From assembly GCA_025923995.1 (NCBI GenBank), contig JAICEW010000015.1:1-38913 (forward strand): a stretch of DNA of 38,913 nt. Direction: 5' to 3'. Positions 16,301 to 23,573 of the stretch are shown in pieces. The DNA comes from Vicinamibacteria bacterium. GTDB lineage: Bacteria > Acidobacteriota > Vicinamibacteria > Fen-336. A program made the position numbers and the translations under genes. How positions within the stretch are numbered: the stretch's first letter is position 1; each line of letters starts with the position of its first letter. The notes below the pieces were generated by a model. That model worked only from the letters and a program-made list of their open reading frames with translations. It was not told the origin of the DNA and did not search any database.

Positions 16301-16691
16301 CGTCCGTCGGCACGGAGCGGCCGGCCAGCCAGCCCGAGGGCACGTGGCAGCGCAGGCAGAAGTCGCCGCCCCCCGCGAAGTCCTGCTCGGCGATGGCGAG
16401 CGTGGCCCAGAAGATGGGGTCGCGCGACGCGTGCGACATCATGCTGCCGCGCCAGAGGTGGAAGGGCTCGGTGTCCGTGTTGAAGTTGCCGTGGCAGCTC
16501 GAGCAGGCGAGGGGGTCGTGCAGGTCGGTCAGGACGTCCTCGGGCTGCGTCCCCGGCATCTGCACGTCCGTGGGGACCGAGGCGCCGCGCCCACCCTGCG
16601 CGGCGACGCGCACGCCCGCGGTCAGCGCGAGCGCAGCCGTGGCGGCGAAGCCCACGACGAACGCGAGCCGGCCGAACGCGAGTCCCTTCAT
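13341..16691 (-). CDS. Exported five-heme cytochrome c fused to two Calx-beta domains
   Basis: 1116 residues. A signal peptide (about 1-31) leads to a multiheme region with five CxxCH sites: CSSCH (63-67), CLRCH (112-116), CDQCH (145-149), CGTCH (226-230) and CQTCH (337-341). A region with TGHKLITGYPEGRRMW (429-444) follows, a motif of several extracytoplasmic multiheme proteins. Two Calx-beta domains come next (about 666-776 and 779-888), each with EGNAG, the acidic calcium-site pattern (PEPNETF; PEIDETF) and a Cys pair 12 apart. A beta-rich C-terminal domain (895-1116) ends the protein. Electron transfer is expected from the hemes; a redox partner is not encoded nearby. It is convergent with the PAP2 gene, 9 bp between stops, and has its own strong promoter. 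No membrane anchor is seen. Confidence 0.9.
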   Translation of the reverse strand: MKGLAFGRLAFVVGFAATAALALTAGVRVAAQGGRGASVPTDVQMPGTQPEDVLTDLHDPLACSSCHGNFNTDTEPFHLWRGSMMSHASRDPIFWATLAIAEQDFAGGGDFCLRCHVPSGWLAGRSVPTDGAALDTTRDVHGVECDQCHRLTNPDASEFLGVQIPPFVANSGGPNPVGYYGSGQYVMWNGPPNGPPYGPSKLGPYATTAAPHSHAQSLYHRSSELCGTCHDVSNPFTGDLAPGNGAQIPLAAGTFSGVPGTPVDGKAAFNNFPYQYGVVERTYSEHRASALDTLPVSQFATLPAELQQGALEYAHEQALQAGTGGNFADGTTRFYTCQTCHMAPTIGEGCAFGAPTRPDLARHDLTGGNYWMPDAIQWLDQQGLLILGGGLSPGQVSAMNDGKARARQSLSRAAALSVVGNTLRIVNLTGHKLITGYPEGRRMWVRGRWYDAAGTLLREDGAYGPITATVQGQPTQVDTLLDLAGTNTRIYESHGAISQAWAQKLIATLGVPGSTVVAFDRVTGAPTTTLADVAAQAPGTAHESFHFLLNDTVVKDNRIPPYGMSYDESRERNALPVPASQFGAPGPGGTYEYFDQLALTPPPGAIYASFDLLYQPTSWEYIQFLYRANTGQVVRLAQEGVNLLNAWRNTGMAAPHVMASATWGTLSVSTGDCQVAEGNAGTAPCTFAISLGAPSGQAVTVDFATADGTATVAGSDYVAASGTVTFPPGSTRQTVDVLVNGDTTPEPNETFALALSNAVNAVIGDGTGQGTILADDPGAASISDCTVVEGNAGSVNCVMTVSFAAPVTSSVILEWAPVNFTATNGPDFVAPGGFLPFLPGMVSQNITIPVVGDTLPEIDETFFVELHPFPSAIVADHEAVGTIVDDDALTSVAELSHGFRRTTDLAAQSGGVADRDLYVIAQQPYSSYEVVVDAVSGDLGSAGPLLERRSPADTLLQSSAPLGTGSGRTLRWQNSDFPVIAGEQVLVSATGPGGCGALCGSDDVYRIRAWDTTYSIPRFNNSGSQVTVLLIENPGPTAVSGHAWLWRDQIAVPIDVPFTLAPRATLVFNTSSVASSQGGTITVTHDGGYGALAGKTVALEPATGFSFDSPMVPRAR

Positions 16692-16748
16692 GCCCCCCGA
16701 GGCGGCCCTGACGGGCCCAGATGACGCGACCGGATCGATGCGGGCGTG

Positions 16749-16777
16749 AATATGCCGGCCCGCGGCCGACCTGTCAA
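16749..16777 (-). promoter_or_regulatory. Cytochrome gene promoter TTGACA-17-CATATT
   Basis: On the minus strand a consensus -35 TTGACA (16777-16772), a 17-base spacer and -10 CATATT (16754-16749). The start near 16742 gives a leader of about 51 nt. The -35 lies only two bases past the stop of the ABC permease gene, so the cytochrome may also receive read-through from the exporter operon. Confidence 0.62.
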
Positions 16778-16779
16778 CG

Positions 16780-17985
16780 TCACTCGTGCCGCAGCGCCTC
16801 CATGGGCTCGAGGTGCGCGGCGCGCCAGGCCGGGTAGAAGCCGAAGCCGACCCCCACCGCCAGCGCCATCAGCAGCGCCAGCAGCAGCATGAGCGGGGAC
16901 AGCGCGGTCGGCCAGGCGGCGAAGCGCTGGATCAGGAGCGAGCCGACGACGCCCAGCGCGGCGCCGGCCACGCCGCCGGCCACCGTGAGCAGGGAGGACT
17001 CGACCAGGAACTGCGACGCCACGTCGCGGCGGGTCGCGCCCAGCGCGCGGCGCACGCCCACCTCGCGCGTCCGCTCGGCCACGCCCGCCAGCATGATGTT
17101 CATGATGCCGATGCCGCCCACCAGGAGGCTGATGGCGGCGATGGCGCCCGTGACCACGTTGAAGATGCGCTGGGTGCGCTCCTGCTGGCGCAGGATCTCG
17201 CGTGGGACCACGACGTCGAAGGCGGCTCCCCCGCTGCTGCGCTCCGCCACCCGGCGCGCCACCGCGGCGGCGGCCGCGACCCGCGAGGCGTCGGACACGC
17301 GGAACACGATCTCGTCGACACCCTCCGGGCGCGGATCCCCGCCGCGGTCCAGCGCCGGGAGGGGCACGAAGATCGCGCGGTTCACGTCCAGCGCGCGGAT
17401 GGGGCCGGGGCGGCCGCGAGCGGCCGCGCGTCCCTCCAGCACCCCCACGACGTGGAACCACTCGTCGCCCACCCGCACCGGTCCGCTCGCCTCCCCGAAG
17501 GGGAACAGCGCGCCGGCGACGCCCGCGCCCAGCACCGCGATGCGCTTGCCGTCGCTCACGTCGAGGTCCGACACGAAGCGTCCGCGGGCGAGGGCGATGC
17601 GCGAGGCGTCGCGATAGGCGGGCGTCGTGCCCACGACCGTCGTGTCCAGCTGGCGGCTGCCGGCCGAGGCGGTGAGCGTCGCGACGCGCACCGGCGCCAC
17701 CGCGCGCAGGTCCGGCACCACGCGGCCGACCGAATCCGCGTCCCGCAGGCTCAGGCCCGGGCCCGGCTCCGAGCCGGGGGCCGCGGCCCGGGTGCGCAGC
17801 GTGACCGTGTCGATGCCGAGCGCGCCGATCTGCGCGATCGACTCCCGCCGCGCCCCTTCGCCGACGGACGACATCGCGGTCACCGCGGCCACCCCGAACA
17901 CGACGCCCAGGATGGACAGCGTCGAGCGGAGCTTGTGCAGCAGCAGGCTGCGGACGCCGAGGCGCAGGAGCACGTGAGGCGCCAT
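16780..17985 (-). CDS. MacB/FtsX-type ABC transporter permease
   Basis: 401 residues, inner membrane subunit of a tripartite exporter. One N-terminal membrane helix (about 20-40, TLSILGVVFGVAAVTAM) is followed by a periplasmic MacB-type domain (about 45-265). Three C-terminal helices follow, and the protein ends AAHLEPMEALRHE, the usual FtsX/MacB tail. Such permeases use ATP to drive mechanical export of substrate through a TolC channel rather than moving it across the inner membrane. It lacks the fused ATPase of E. coli MacB; the ATPase is the separate gene 5 bp upstream. ATG at 17985. Last gene of the five-gene operon. Substrate unknown (macrolides, peptides, lipoproteins or metabolites are all possible). 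Confidence 0.93.
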   Translation of the reverse strand: MAPHVLLRLGVRSLLLHKLRSTLSILGVVFGVAAVTAMSSVGEGARRESIAQIGALGIDTVTLRTRAAAPGSEPGPGLSLRDADSVGRVVPDLRAVAPVRVATLTASAGSRQLDTTVVGTTPAYRDASRIALARGRFVSDLDVSDGKRIAVLGAGVAGALFPFGEASGPVRVGDEWFHVVGVLEGRAAARGRPGPIRALDVNRAIFVPLPALDRGGDPRPEGVDEIVFRVSDASRVAAAAAVARRVAERSSGGAAFDVVVPREILRQQERTQRIFNVVTGAIAAISLLVGGIGIMNIMLAGVAERTREVGVRRALGATRRDVASQFLVESSLLTVAGGVAGAALGVVGSLLIQRFAAWPTALSPLMLLLALLMALAVGVGFGFYPAWRAAHLEPMEALRHE

Positions 17986-17990
17986 CGAGG

Positions 17991-18707
17991 TCAGCGCCCT
18001 CCCGCCACGGAGGTGTCGCTCACGATCCGCCCGTCCTTGAGGCGGACCAGCCGCCGCGCGCGGGCCGCGAGCGCCTCGTTGTGCGTCACCAGGATGACGG
18101 TGCGGCCCTCCTCGGGCAGGCTGGTGAGGAGGTCCGCGATCTCCTCGCCGGTCGCGGAGTCGAGGTTCCCGGTCGGCTCGTCGGCCAGCAGCAGCCGGGG
18201 CTCGGTCACCAGCGCCCGCGCGATGGCCGCGCGCTGCGCCTCGCCCCCCGAGAGCTCGGCCGGGCGATGGTCCGCGCGGTGCGCGATCCCGACGCGCTCC
18301 AGGCTGCGCGAGGCGCGTGCGCGCCACGAAGGCTGCGGCACGTCGCCGTAGAGAAGCGGTGTCTCGACGTTCTCGAGCACCGTCAGCTCCGGGATCAGGT
18401 GGAACGACTGGAAGACGAAGCCGATGGTCCGGTTGCGCAGCCGCGAGAGCGCCCGGTCGTCGAGCGCGGCCACGGGCTCGCCTCCCAGCCGGTACTCGCC
18501 GGCGGTGGGACGGTCGAGGCAGCCCAGGATCGCGAGCAGCGTCGACTTGCCGGAGCCGGAGGCGCCCATCACGGCCAGCAGCTCGCCCGGCGCGACGTCG
18601 AGCGTGACGTCGGACAGCGCGCGGACGGAGGTCGCGCCTCGCGGGTACTCCTTCCCCACCCCGCGCAGCCGGGCGACGGGGACGGCGGCGTCAGCGTCGC
18701 CGCGCAC
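17991..18707 (-). CDS. MacB/LolD-type ABC transporter ATPase
   Basis: 238 residues, cytoplasmic ATPase of the exporter. Walker A GASGSGKST (48-56), Q-loop Gln100, signature LSGGEAQR (152-159), Walker B LLLADEP (172-178), D-loop GNLDS and a switch His in THNEA (about 210) are all intact, so it should hydrolyse ATP. The sequence follows the MacB/LolD/FtsE pattern (TVLENV, DEPTGNLDS). The start is taken as GTG at 18707, overlapping the end of the upstream gene by 17 bp, which indicates translational coupling. The permease gene begins 5 bp after its stop. Assignment to type VII (mechanotransmission) ABC exporters rests on the neighbouring permease. Confidence 0.95.
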   Translation of the reverse strand: MRGDADAAVPVARLRGVGKEYPRGATSVRALSDVTLDVAPGELLAVMGASGSGKSTLLAILGCLDRPTAGEYRLGGEPVAALDDRALSRLRNRTIGFVFQSFHLIPELTVLENVETPLLYGDVPQPSWRARASRSLERVGIAHRADHRPAELSGGEAQRAAIARALVTEPRLLLADEPTGNLDSATGEEIADLLTSLPEEGRTVILVTHNEALAARARRLVRLKDGRIVSDTSVAGGR

Positions 18708-20340
18708 CCAGCATCCAGCCCTCCGGACGGTGCTCGAACCGGAGCGTCTCCTCCTCCGGCGCGCTCGCGCTCCCCCGGCCGCCCACCACCACTTCGGTGC
18801 GCAGGAGGGTGACGATCGCCTCCGCCGGCAGCGGCTGTACGTCGAGGACGCGCAGGTCGACGCCGACGTTCAGCGCTCCCGCGAAGCGCGCCAGCATCCG
18901 CTCGCGGTCGGCCACCGCCAGGTCGGGCCGCGTGCGGGCCAGCAGCGGGCCGTCGCGGCTCTCGAGCGCACGCTGGTACGCGTCGAGGCACGACACGATC
19001 GCCTGTTTCAGGTCCGGCTGGAGATGCGCCAGCGGCCCGCGATCCTCGACCGGCAGCGCGGTGGCCATCGGCTCGGCCGGGAGCGGCGCCGGCGGCGGGA
19101 CCGTGACCGGTCCCGTCGTGCGGCCCGACAGGAACAGCGCGATGATCACCGCGGACACCCCCGCGCAGCCGATCAGGATCAGGCGCATGGGCGTCGCGCG
19201 GCGGCGCGTGCGCGGCAGCAGGATCTCGCCGGGAATCGTGCGCGGGCCCGTCGAGTAGACGCTGCGCGGTCCCGTCCCCGTCGGACGGCGCGGCAGCGGG
19301 TCCGGAGGGCGCGGCGCGGGACGCGGGGACGGCGCGGGAGCGGCCTGGGGCGCGGGAGCCGGAGCGGGCCGCGGTGTCGTCTCGGCGCGCGCGGCGATCG
19401 CCGGCTCCCGGGCGGGCACGGGCGCGGCGGCGGGCGACGCGCCGCCACGCGCCAGCCAGGCCCGGCGGACCTCCTGGACGGCGGTCTGCGCGCGGGCGTT
19501 GTCGGGATCGCCCTTGAGCACCGCGCGCAGGAGCCTCAGGCTCTCCTCGACCCGGCCCTGGTGGAGCAGGTCCAGGCCCGCGCGGATCTGGGGGTGGAGC
19601 GCGCGGCGCTGCGCGGTCTCGCGGTCCAGCTGGTCGCCCGCGCTCTGCACCTGCTTGAGCAGCGCCAGCAGGTCCGGGTCGTCCGGCACCATGCGCAGGC
19701 CCCGGCGCAGCGCGCCCAGCGCGCGGCGCTCCCAGCCCGCGTCGAGCGCGGCGCGCGCGGCGGCGAGGGCCTGGCGCGCCTGGAGCCGTCCCAGCCTCTC
19801 CAGCTCCCTCTCGGTCTCGGCCTCGACGGTGCCCGACCCGTGTCGGCGCTCCTTGATCTGGCCGAACAAGGCGAGCGCGACGGTGTGGTCCGGCACCAGC
19901 TTGAGCGCGGAGGTGACGATGCGGTTGGCGGCGTCCAGCTCGCCGCGGGCGAGCAGGCCCTGCGCCTCCTTGACGCGCGCCTCCAGCTTCTCCCGCCGGC
20001 GTCCCTGCAGCAGCTCGCGGCGCGAGCGCTCGTACAGCGCGCGCGCGGTGAGGTTCCCCGGACGCTCCCGCACCGCGCGCGACGCCAGCACCGCCGCCTT
20101 CTCGCCCTGCCCGCGCGCGAGGCACTCCTCGGCCTCGAAGAGGAGCAGCCCGAACACGTGGTCCGGGTTCGGCGGGGCCGCGCCGGCCGCTGGGAGGACC
20201 GGCGACGGCGACGGCGCGGGCGCCGGCGGCGCGTGGACGGCCGCGAACTCCGCCGCGTCCACCGCGGCGCAGTAGAGGCACTCGCCCGTCGAGGGCTGGA
20301 TCTTCTCGCCGCAGGTGGGACAGACGCGCGGGGCTGGCAA
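18691..20340 (-). CDS. Zinc-ribbon/TPR membrane protein with NTF2-like C-terminus, in exporter operon
   Basis: 549 residues, no named family recognised. A zinc ribbon with Cys7, Cys10, Cys21 and Cys24 begins the protein. A helical TPR-like region (about 60-300) follows, then a Pro/Ala-rich linker (about 300-375) and one membrane helix (about 386-405, LILIGCAGVSAVIIALFL). The C-terminal domain (about 435-549) has a start like NTF2/SnoaL folds (CLDAYQRALESRD). With basic residues before the helix the predicted topology is ribbon and TPR in the cytoplasm, NTF2-like part in the periplasm. The start is TTG at 20340 with no clear Shine-Dalgarno, 16 bp after the adaptor stop. Its place between adaptor and ATPase suggests an accessory or regulatory subunit; that is inference. 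Confidence 0.82.
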   Translation of the reverse strand: MPAPRVCPTCGEKIQPSTGECLYCAAVDAAEFAAVHAPPAPAPSPSPVLPAAGAAPPNPDHVFGLLLFEAEECLARGQGEKAAVLASRAVRERPGNLTARALYERSRRELLQGRRREKLEARVKEAQGLLARGELDAANRIVTSALKLVPDHTVALALFGQIKERRHGSGTVEAETERELERLGRLQARQALAAARAALDAGWERRALGALRRGLRMVPDDPDLLALLKQVQSAGDQLDRETAQRRALHPQIRAGLDLLHQGRVEESLRLLRAVLKGDPDNARAQTAVQEVRRAWLARGGASPAAAPVPAREPAIAARAETTPRPAPAPAPQAAPAPSPRPAPRPPDPLPRRPTGTGPRSVYSTGPRTIPGEILLPRTRRRATPMRLILIGCAGVSAVIIALFLSGRTTGPVTVPPPAPLPAEPMATALPVEDRGPLAHLQPDLKQAIVSCLDAYQRALESRDGPLLARTRPDLAVADRERMLARFAGALNVGVDLRVLDVQPLPAEAIVTLLRTEVVVGGRGSASAPEEETLRFEHRPEGWMLGARRR

Positions 20341-20356
20341 GGCGCTCGCGGGCCGG

Positions 20357-21967
20357 CTAGGAGGAGCCGCTGAAATCGGGCGGCGGCGCGTTCGGGTCGC
20401 GCAGGGCGACGCGCTCGCCCCGCCTCAGGCCCTTCTCGACCACGACGAAGTCCTGGTTGGAGGGGCCGAGCGCGACCTCGCGCGCCCTGGGTCCACCCAG
20501 GCCCAGCACGTAGCAGACGTGGCGGCCGTCCCGCTCGAACACCGCTTCCAGCGGGACGTAGAGCGCCGTCGCCCGCTCCTGGACCTTGATCTCCACCCGC
20601 GCGGACATCCCCGGCCGCAGCCGCGGCTCGCTCTCGTTGACCTGGATGGTCACGCCGAAGAACTTCGCCCCCCGGCGGTCCTTCTCCTCCTGCGCCAGCG
20701 TGCCGACGAGCGACACCTTGCCGGTCAGCTTGAGGTCGGGGTACGCCGACACGCGCACCGCGACGTTCTGGTTCCGCTCGATCTTGTGGATGTCGGTCTC
20801 GCGCACCTTCGTCTCGACCACCATCTTCGAGATGTCGGGCAGGATGAGCAAGGGCTGGTTGGCCCACACCTGGTCCCCCACCTGCGGCTTGCGCTGCTCG
20901 GAGCCGAAGTAGACGTCGCGGTAGACGACGATGCCCGGCACGTCCGCCCGCACCTCGGTCCGCGCGAGCTGCTGCTGGGCCAGCGCCAGCTTGCTGGCCG
21001 CCTCCTGGATGCGGCTCTGGGCGGCGGCGATGGCCGCGTTCTTCTGCTCGAGCTTGTAGACGGCGCCCGTCTCCAGCTGGCGCAGGCTCTCCCTGGTCAG
21101 CATCGCGTCGGAGCGCGCCTGCGAGACCTCGAGCGGGCGGCCGAACTGCACCATCGAGTCGCGGCGGCGCCGGGCCAGCGCCAGGTCCTCCTCCGCGCGC
21201 TGCACCGCCTGCTCCGCCCGCTCCAGCTCCTGCCTCGTGATGAAGCCCTCGGCCAGCAGCGGGGCCAGGTCGTCGCGCGCGCCCTTCGCCTTCTGCAGGT
21301 CGCGCTCCGCGTTCGCCACCGCGGCCGCGGCCTCCTCCTCCTTCACCCGGCCCTTGCCCTCCTGGACGTCCTTCAGCTCCAGGCCGCTGCGCTCCACCTT
21401 CTGGCGCGCCGCCGCCAGCTCCTCCAGGTTCTGGATCTGCTGGAGCTTGAGGTCCTGCCTGGCCTTCGAGAGGTCGGCCTCCGCCTGGGCCAGCAGCGCC
21501 TGGTTCTTGCGGATCTCCTCCTCGAAGGGCGCGGCGTCGAACAGCACCAGCAGGTCGCCCTTCTGGACCAGCTTGCCTTCGGGCACCAGGGCCACGATCT
21601 TGGCCTGGTTGCTCTGGATGGCGGACGCGTAGGTCACCGAGCGGAGCGCCTGCAGCGTGCCGGCCTCCGAGATCGCGAGCTGGAACGGACCCTCGACCAC
21701 GGCTGCGCTCACGACGCCGGCCGGCGCGCGGCGCGCGATCAGCCAGCCCGGTGCGATCAGCAGGGCCGCTCCGGCGGCGGCGGCCGCGGCGGCGCGGCGC
21801 GGATGCCGGCGCGCGGAGGCGCCGAGCGCCTGCACGCCCTCCCAGGTCCAGGTCTCGCGGCGCCGGAGCGGGCGCGTCCGATCGAGAAGGCGCCGCCACG
21901 CGTTCCCCGCCCGTCCCGCCATGCGCGCGAGGCGCTCGCGCGCCGGGATGGACGCGGCCGTGCTCAT
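20357..21967 (-). CDS. HlyD/MacA-type periplasmic adaptor
   Basis: 536 residues; links the inner membrane ABC pump to the TolC channel. An unusual basic cytoplasmic N-terminus of about 58 residues precedes one membrane helix (about 59-78). The first lipoyl half (about 90-145, IVALVPEGKLVQKGDLLVLFD) leads into a long coiled-coil hairpin (about 150-350). Then come the second lipoyl half (LARTEVRADVPGIV), a beta-barrel (VVETKVRETDIHKI) and a membrane-proximal domain. The hairpin is longer than in E. coli MacA. Its ATG overlaps the TolC stop as ATGA (21967-21964), marking coupled translation. Second gene of the operon. MacA-like adaptors match the MacB-type pump encoded downstream. Confidence 0.93.
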   Translation of the reverse strand: MSTAASIPARERLARMAGRAGNAWRRLLDRTRPLRRRETWTWEGVQALGASARRHPRRAAAAAAAGAALLIAPGWLIARRAPAGVVSAAVVEGPFQLAISEAGTLQALRSVTYASAIQSNQAKIVALVPEGKLVQKGDLLVLFDAAPFEEEIRKNQALLAQAEADLSKARQDLKLQQIQNLEELAAARQKVERSGLELKDVQEGKGRVKEEEAAAAVANAERDLQKAKGARDDLAPLLAEGFITRQELERAEQAVQRAEEDLALARRRRDSMVQFGRPLEVSQARSDAMLTRESLRQLETGAVYKLEQKNAAIAAAQSRIQEAASKLALAQQQLARTEVRADVPGIVVYRDVYFGSEQRKPQVGDQVWANQPLLILPDISKMVVETKVRETDIHKIERNQNVAVRVSAYPDLKLTGKVSLVGTLAQEEKDRRGAKFFGVTIQVNESEPRLRPGMSARVEIKVQERATALYVPLEAVFERDGRHVCYVLGLGGPRAREVALGPSNQDFVVVEKGLRRGERVALRDPNAPPPDFSGSS

Positions 21968-23490
21968 CGTGCGGCCGCTCCCGCGTCCGGCTCGGCCGCG
22001 AAGCGGACGTCCACGTCGAGGCTGCCGGTCACGCGGTCCAGGTCCATGCGCGCCACCTGGAAGCTGGTCAGCAGCGTGACCAGCGCGCTGCGGGCCAGGG
22101 TCAGGCTCTCCTCCGCCTGCACGACGTCGAAGTTGCTGGCCAGCCCGCGCTGGTAGCGCAGCGTGGCCAGCCGGTGCTGCTGCTGGGCCACCTCGACGGC
22201 GGTCTTCTGCAGGTCGACGCTCTTGCGGATCTGGTCCAGGTCGCGCACGGAGCCGCGCACCTCCGACTCGACCTCCCACTCGCGCTGCACCACCGCCCGC
22301 GCGCGCGCGCTCACCTCGATCTCGGCCACGGCCCGGTTGATCGACAGCGAGGAGTGCTCCAGCGGGTAGGAGGTGGTGAAGAACACGTTGACGCGCGTGT
22401 CACCCGCGCGCCAGGCCGACCCGAAGGAGGGGCCCTGGCCGATCCTCGCCACGCCCAGGTTGAGGTCCAGCTGCGGCAGCAGGTTCTGCCTGGCCAGCGA
22501 CGCGCTGCGCTGCGCGTCCTCCACCTGGTCGCGCGCCTCCTGCAGGTCCAGTCGCTGGTCGCGCGCGCGCTGCACCAGGACCTGGAGCGGGGCCGCGTCG
22601 TCCGGCACGTCCTCCGGGACCCGCGTGGCCTCCGGCTCGATGGGCTCCGCGGGCGAGCGGCCCAGCAACGAGCGGAAGCGCTCCAGCGCGTCCTGCAGCG
22701 CCACCTCGGAGCGGACCATCGCGTCGCGCGTCTGCGCGGCCTGCAGCTGCGCGCGGAAGACGTCGAGCTTGCTCACCAGGCCGACCTCCAGCCGCGCCTG
22801 CGACGCCCGGAGGAGGCTCTCGCTGCGCTCCAGGCTCTGCCGGGCGATCGACTGCAGCATGCGCTGCAGCAGGACCTGGTAGAAGGCGCGCGTGACGTCC
22901 ACCGCGACCTGCTGGCGCGCCAGCGCGAGGATGCGCTCGGACGCCGTGCGCGCGCGGCGACTGTTGCGCAGCTCGAAGAACGTCGCGTTCGGGCCCGCCC
23001 CGCGCAGCAGCGGCTGCGTCACCGTCAACGCCAGGTCCGCGGCGCGCGGCGCCGGGGAGACGTCGTCCGGCCGGCTGCGCAGCGCGCTGGTCGCGGTGAC
23101 GGAACCGCCCGTCCAGGGCAGCTTCTGGCTGGCGTCGACGCCGAAGATCCGCTCGTCCTCGCCGTGGACGTAGCGCGGCGTCACCTGGGGATAGAACTCC
23201 GCCACCGCGCCGCCCACGCGCAGCCGGGCGGTCTGGACGGCCTCGGCGGAGGAGATGAGCCCGAAGTTCCCGCTCAGCGCCGTCGCGACCGCCTGTTCCA
23301 GGGTCATGGTCCGGGCCCCCGGGCTGGGGCCGATCTCGTCCAGGAGCGGGAGGGTGGCGTCGGGCACGTCCTCCAGGACCGGATCGGCGGGCAGCGGCGG
23401 AGGGACAGGGGGCTCCTGCGCCCCCGTGGTCCTTGCGTGTCCTGCGCCTGCGAAGATCATCGCCCACACGGCGACCCGCCGTATTCCCAC
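21964..23490 (-). CDS. TolC-family outer membrane efflux protein
   Basis: 508 residues; the trimeric channel that spans the outer membrane and periplasm. A signal peptide (about 1-24, MGIRRVAVWAMIFAGAGHA onward) and a Pro-rich stretch lead to the typical repeats. These begin with TLEQAVATALSGNFGL near residue 63, then a first helical bundle, and a second copy marked by RLDLQEARDQVEDAQ and the closing YQRGLASNFDVVQAEESL. Two OEP repeats of normal length are present. The start is GTG at 23490 because it provides the basic n-region; an ATG ten codons later is the alternative. First gene of the operon, with a good promoter whose predicted start leaves a leader of only about five bases. Confidence 0.94.
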   Translation of the reverse strand: MGIRRVAVWAMIFAGAGHARTTGAQEPPVPPPLPADPVLEDVPDATLPLLDEIGPSPGARTMTLEQAVATALSGNFGLISSAEAVQTARLRVGGAVAEFYPQVTPRYVHGEDERIFGVDASQKLPWTGGSVTATSALRSRPDDVSPAPRAADLALTVTQPLLRGAGPNATFFELRNSRRARTASERILALARQQVAVDVTRAFYQVLLQRMLQSIARQSLERSESLLRASQARLEVGLVSKLDVFRAQLQAAQTRDAMVRSEVALQDALERFRSLLGRSPAEPIEPEATRVPEDVPDDAAPLQVLVQRARDQRLDLQEARDQVEDAQRSASLARQNLLPQLDLNLGVARIGQGPSFGSAWRAGDTRVNVFFTTSYPLEHSSLSINRAVAEIEVSARARAVVQREWEVESEVRGSVRDLDQIRKSVDLQKTAVEVAQQQHRLATLRYQRGLASNFDVVQAEESLTLARSALVTLLTSFQVARMDLDRVTGSLDVDVRFAAEPDAGAAAR

Positions 23491-23501
23491 GGAAGACCCA
23501 G

Positions 23502-23530
23502 ATTATCAAACCGCGTGCAGCACGCGTCAA
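23502..23530 (-). promoter_or_regulatory. Exporter operon promoter TTGACG-17-GATAAT
   Basis: On the minus strand -35 TTGACG (23530-23525), a 17-base spacer and -10 GATAAT (23507-23502), each one mismatch from consensus. Transcription would begin near 23495, about five bases before the tolC GTG. The spacer is filled by a perfect palindrome. Confidence 0.68.
23512..23526. promoter_or_regulatory. 15-bp palindrome in the exporter promoter, likely operator
   Basis: CGCGTGC-A-GCACGCG is an exact inverted repeat with a one-base centre. It fills most of the -35/-10 spacer and covers the last two bases of the -35, where a bound repressor would block RNA polymerase. No regulator gene lies next to it, so the binding protein is unknown. 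Confidence 0.5.
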
Positions 23531-23534
23531 ACGA

Positions 23535-23543
23535 TGCTATCGT
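23535..23543 (+). promoter_or_regulatory. ZIP transporter gene extended -10 TGCTATCGT
   Basis: TGC-TATCGT matches TGNTANNNT; the start near 23550 leaves a 24-nt leader without a good Shine-Dalgarno. It lies 4 bp beyond the -35 of the divergent exporter operon, so the two promoters may influence each other. Confidence 0.42.
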
Positions 23544-23573
23544 GCCAGGCTCCTCCCCCTAAGAAACGCCCGA

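Noticed and set aside
13437-16724. Plus-strand 1095-codon frame opposite the cytochrome gene
   Set aside because: The five CxxCH sites, signal peptide and Calx-beta domains are all on the minus strand; the plus frame is a shadow.
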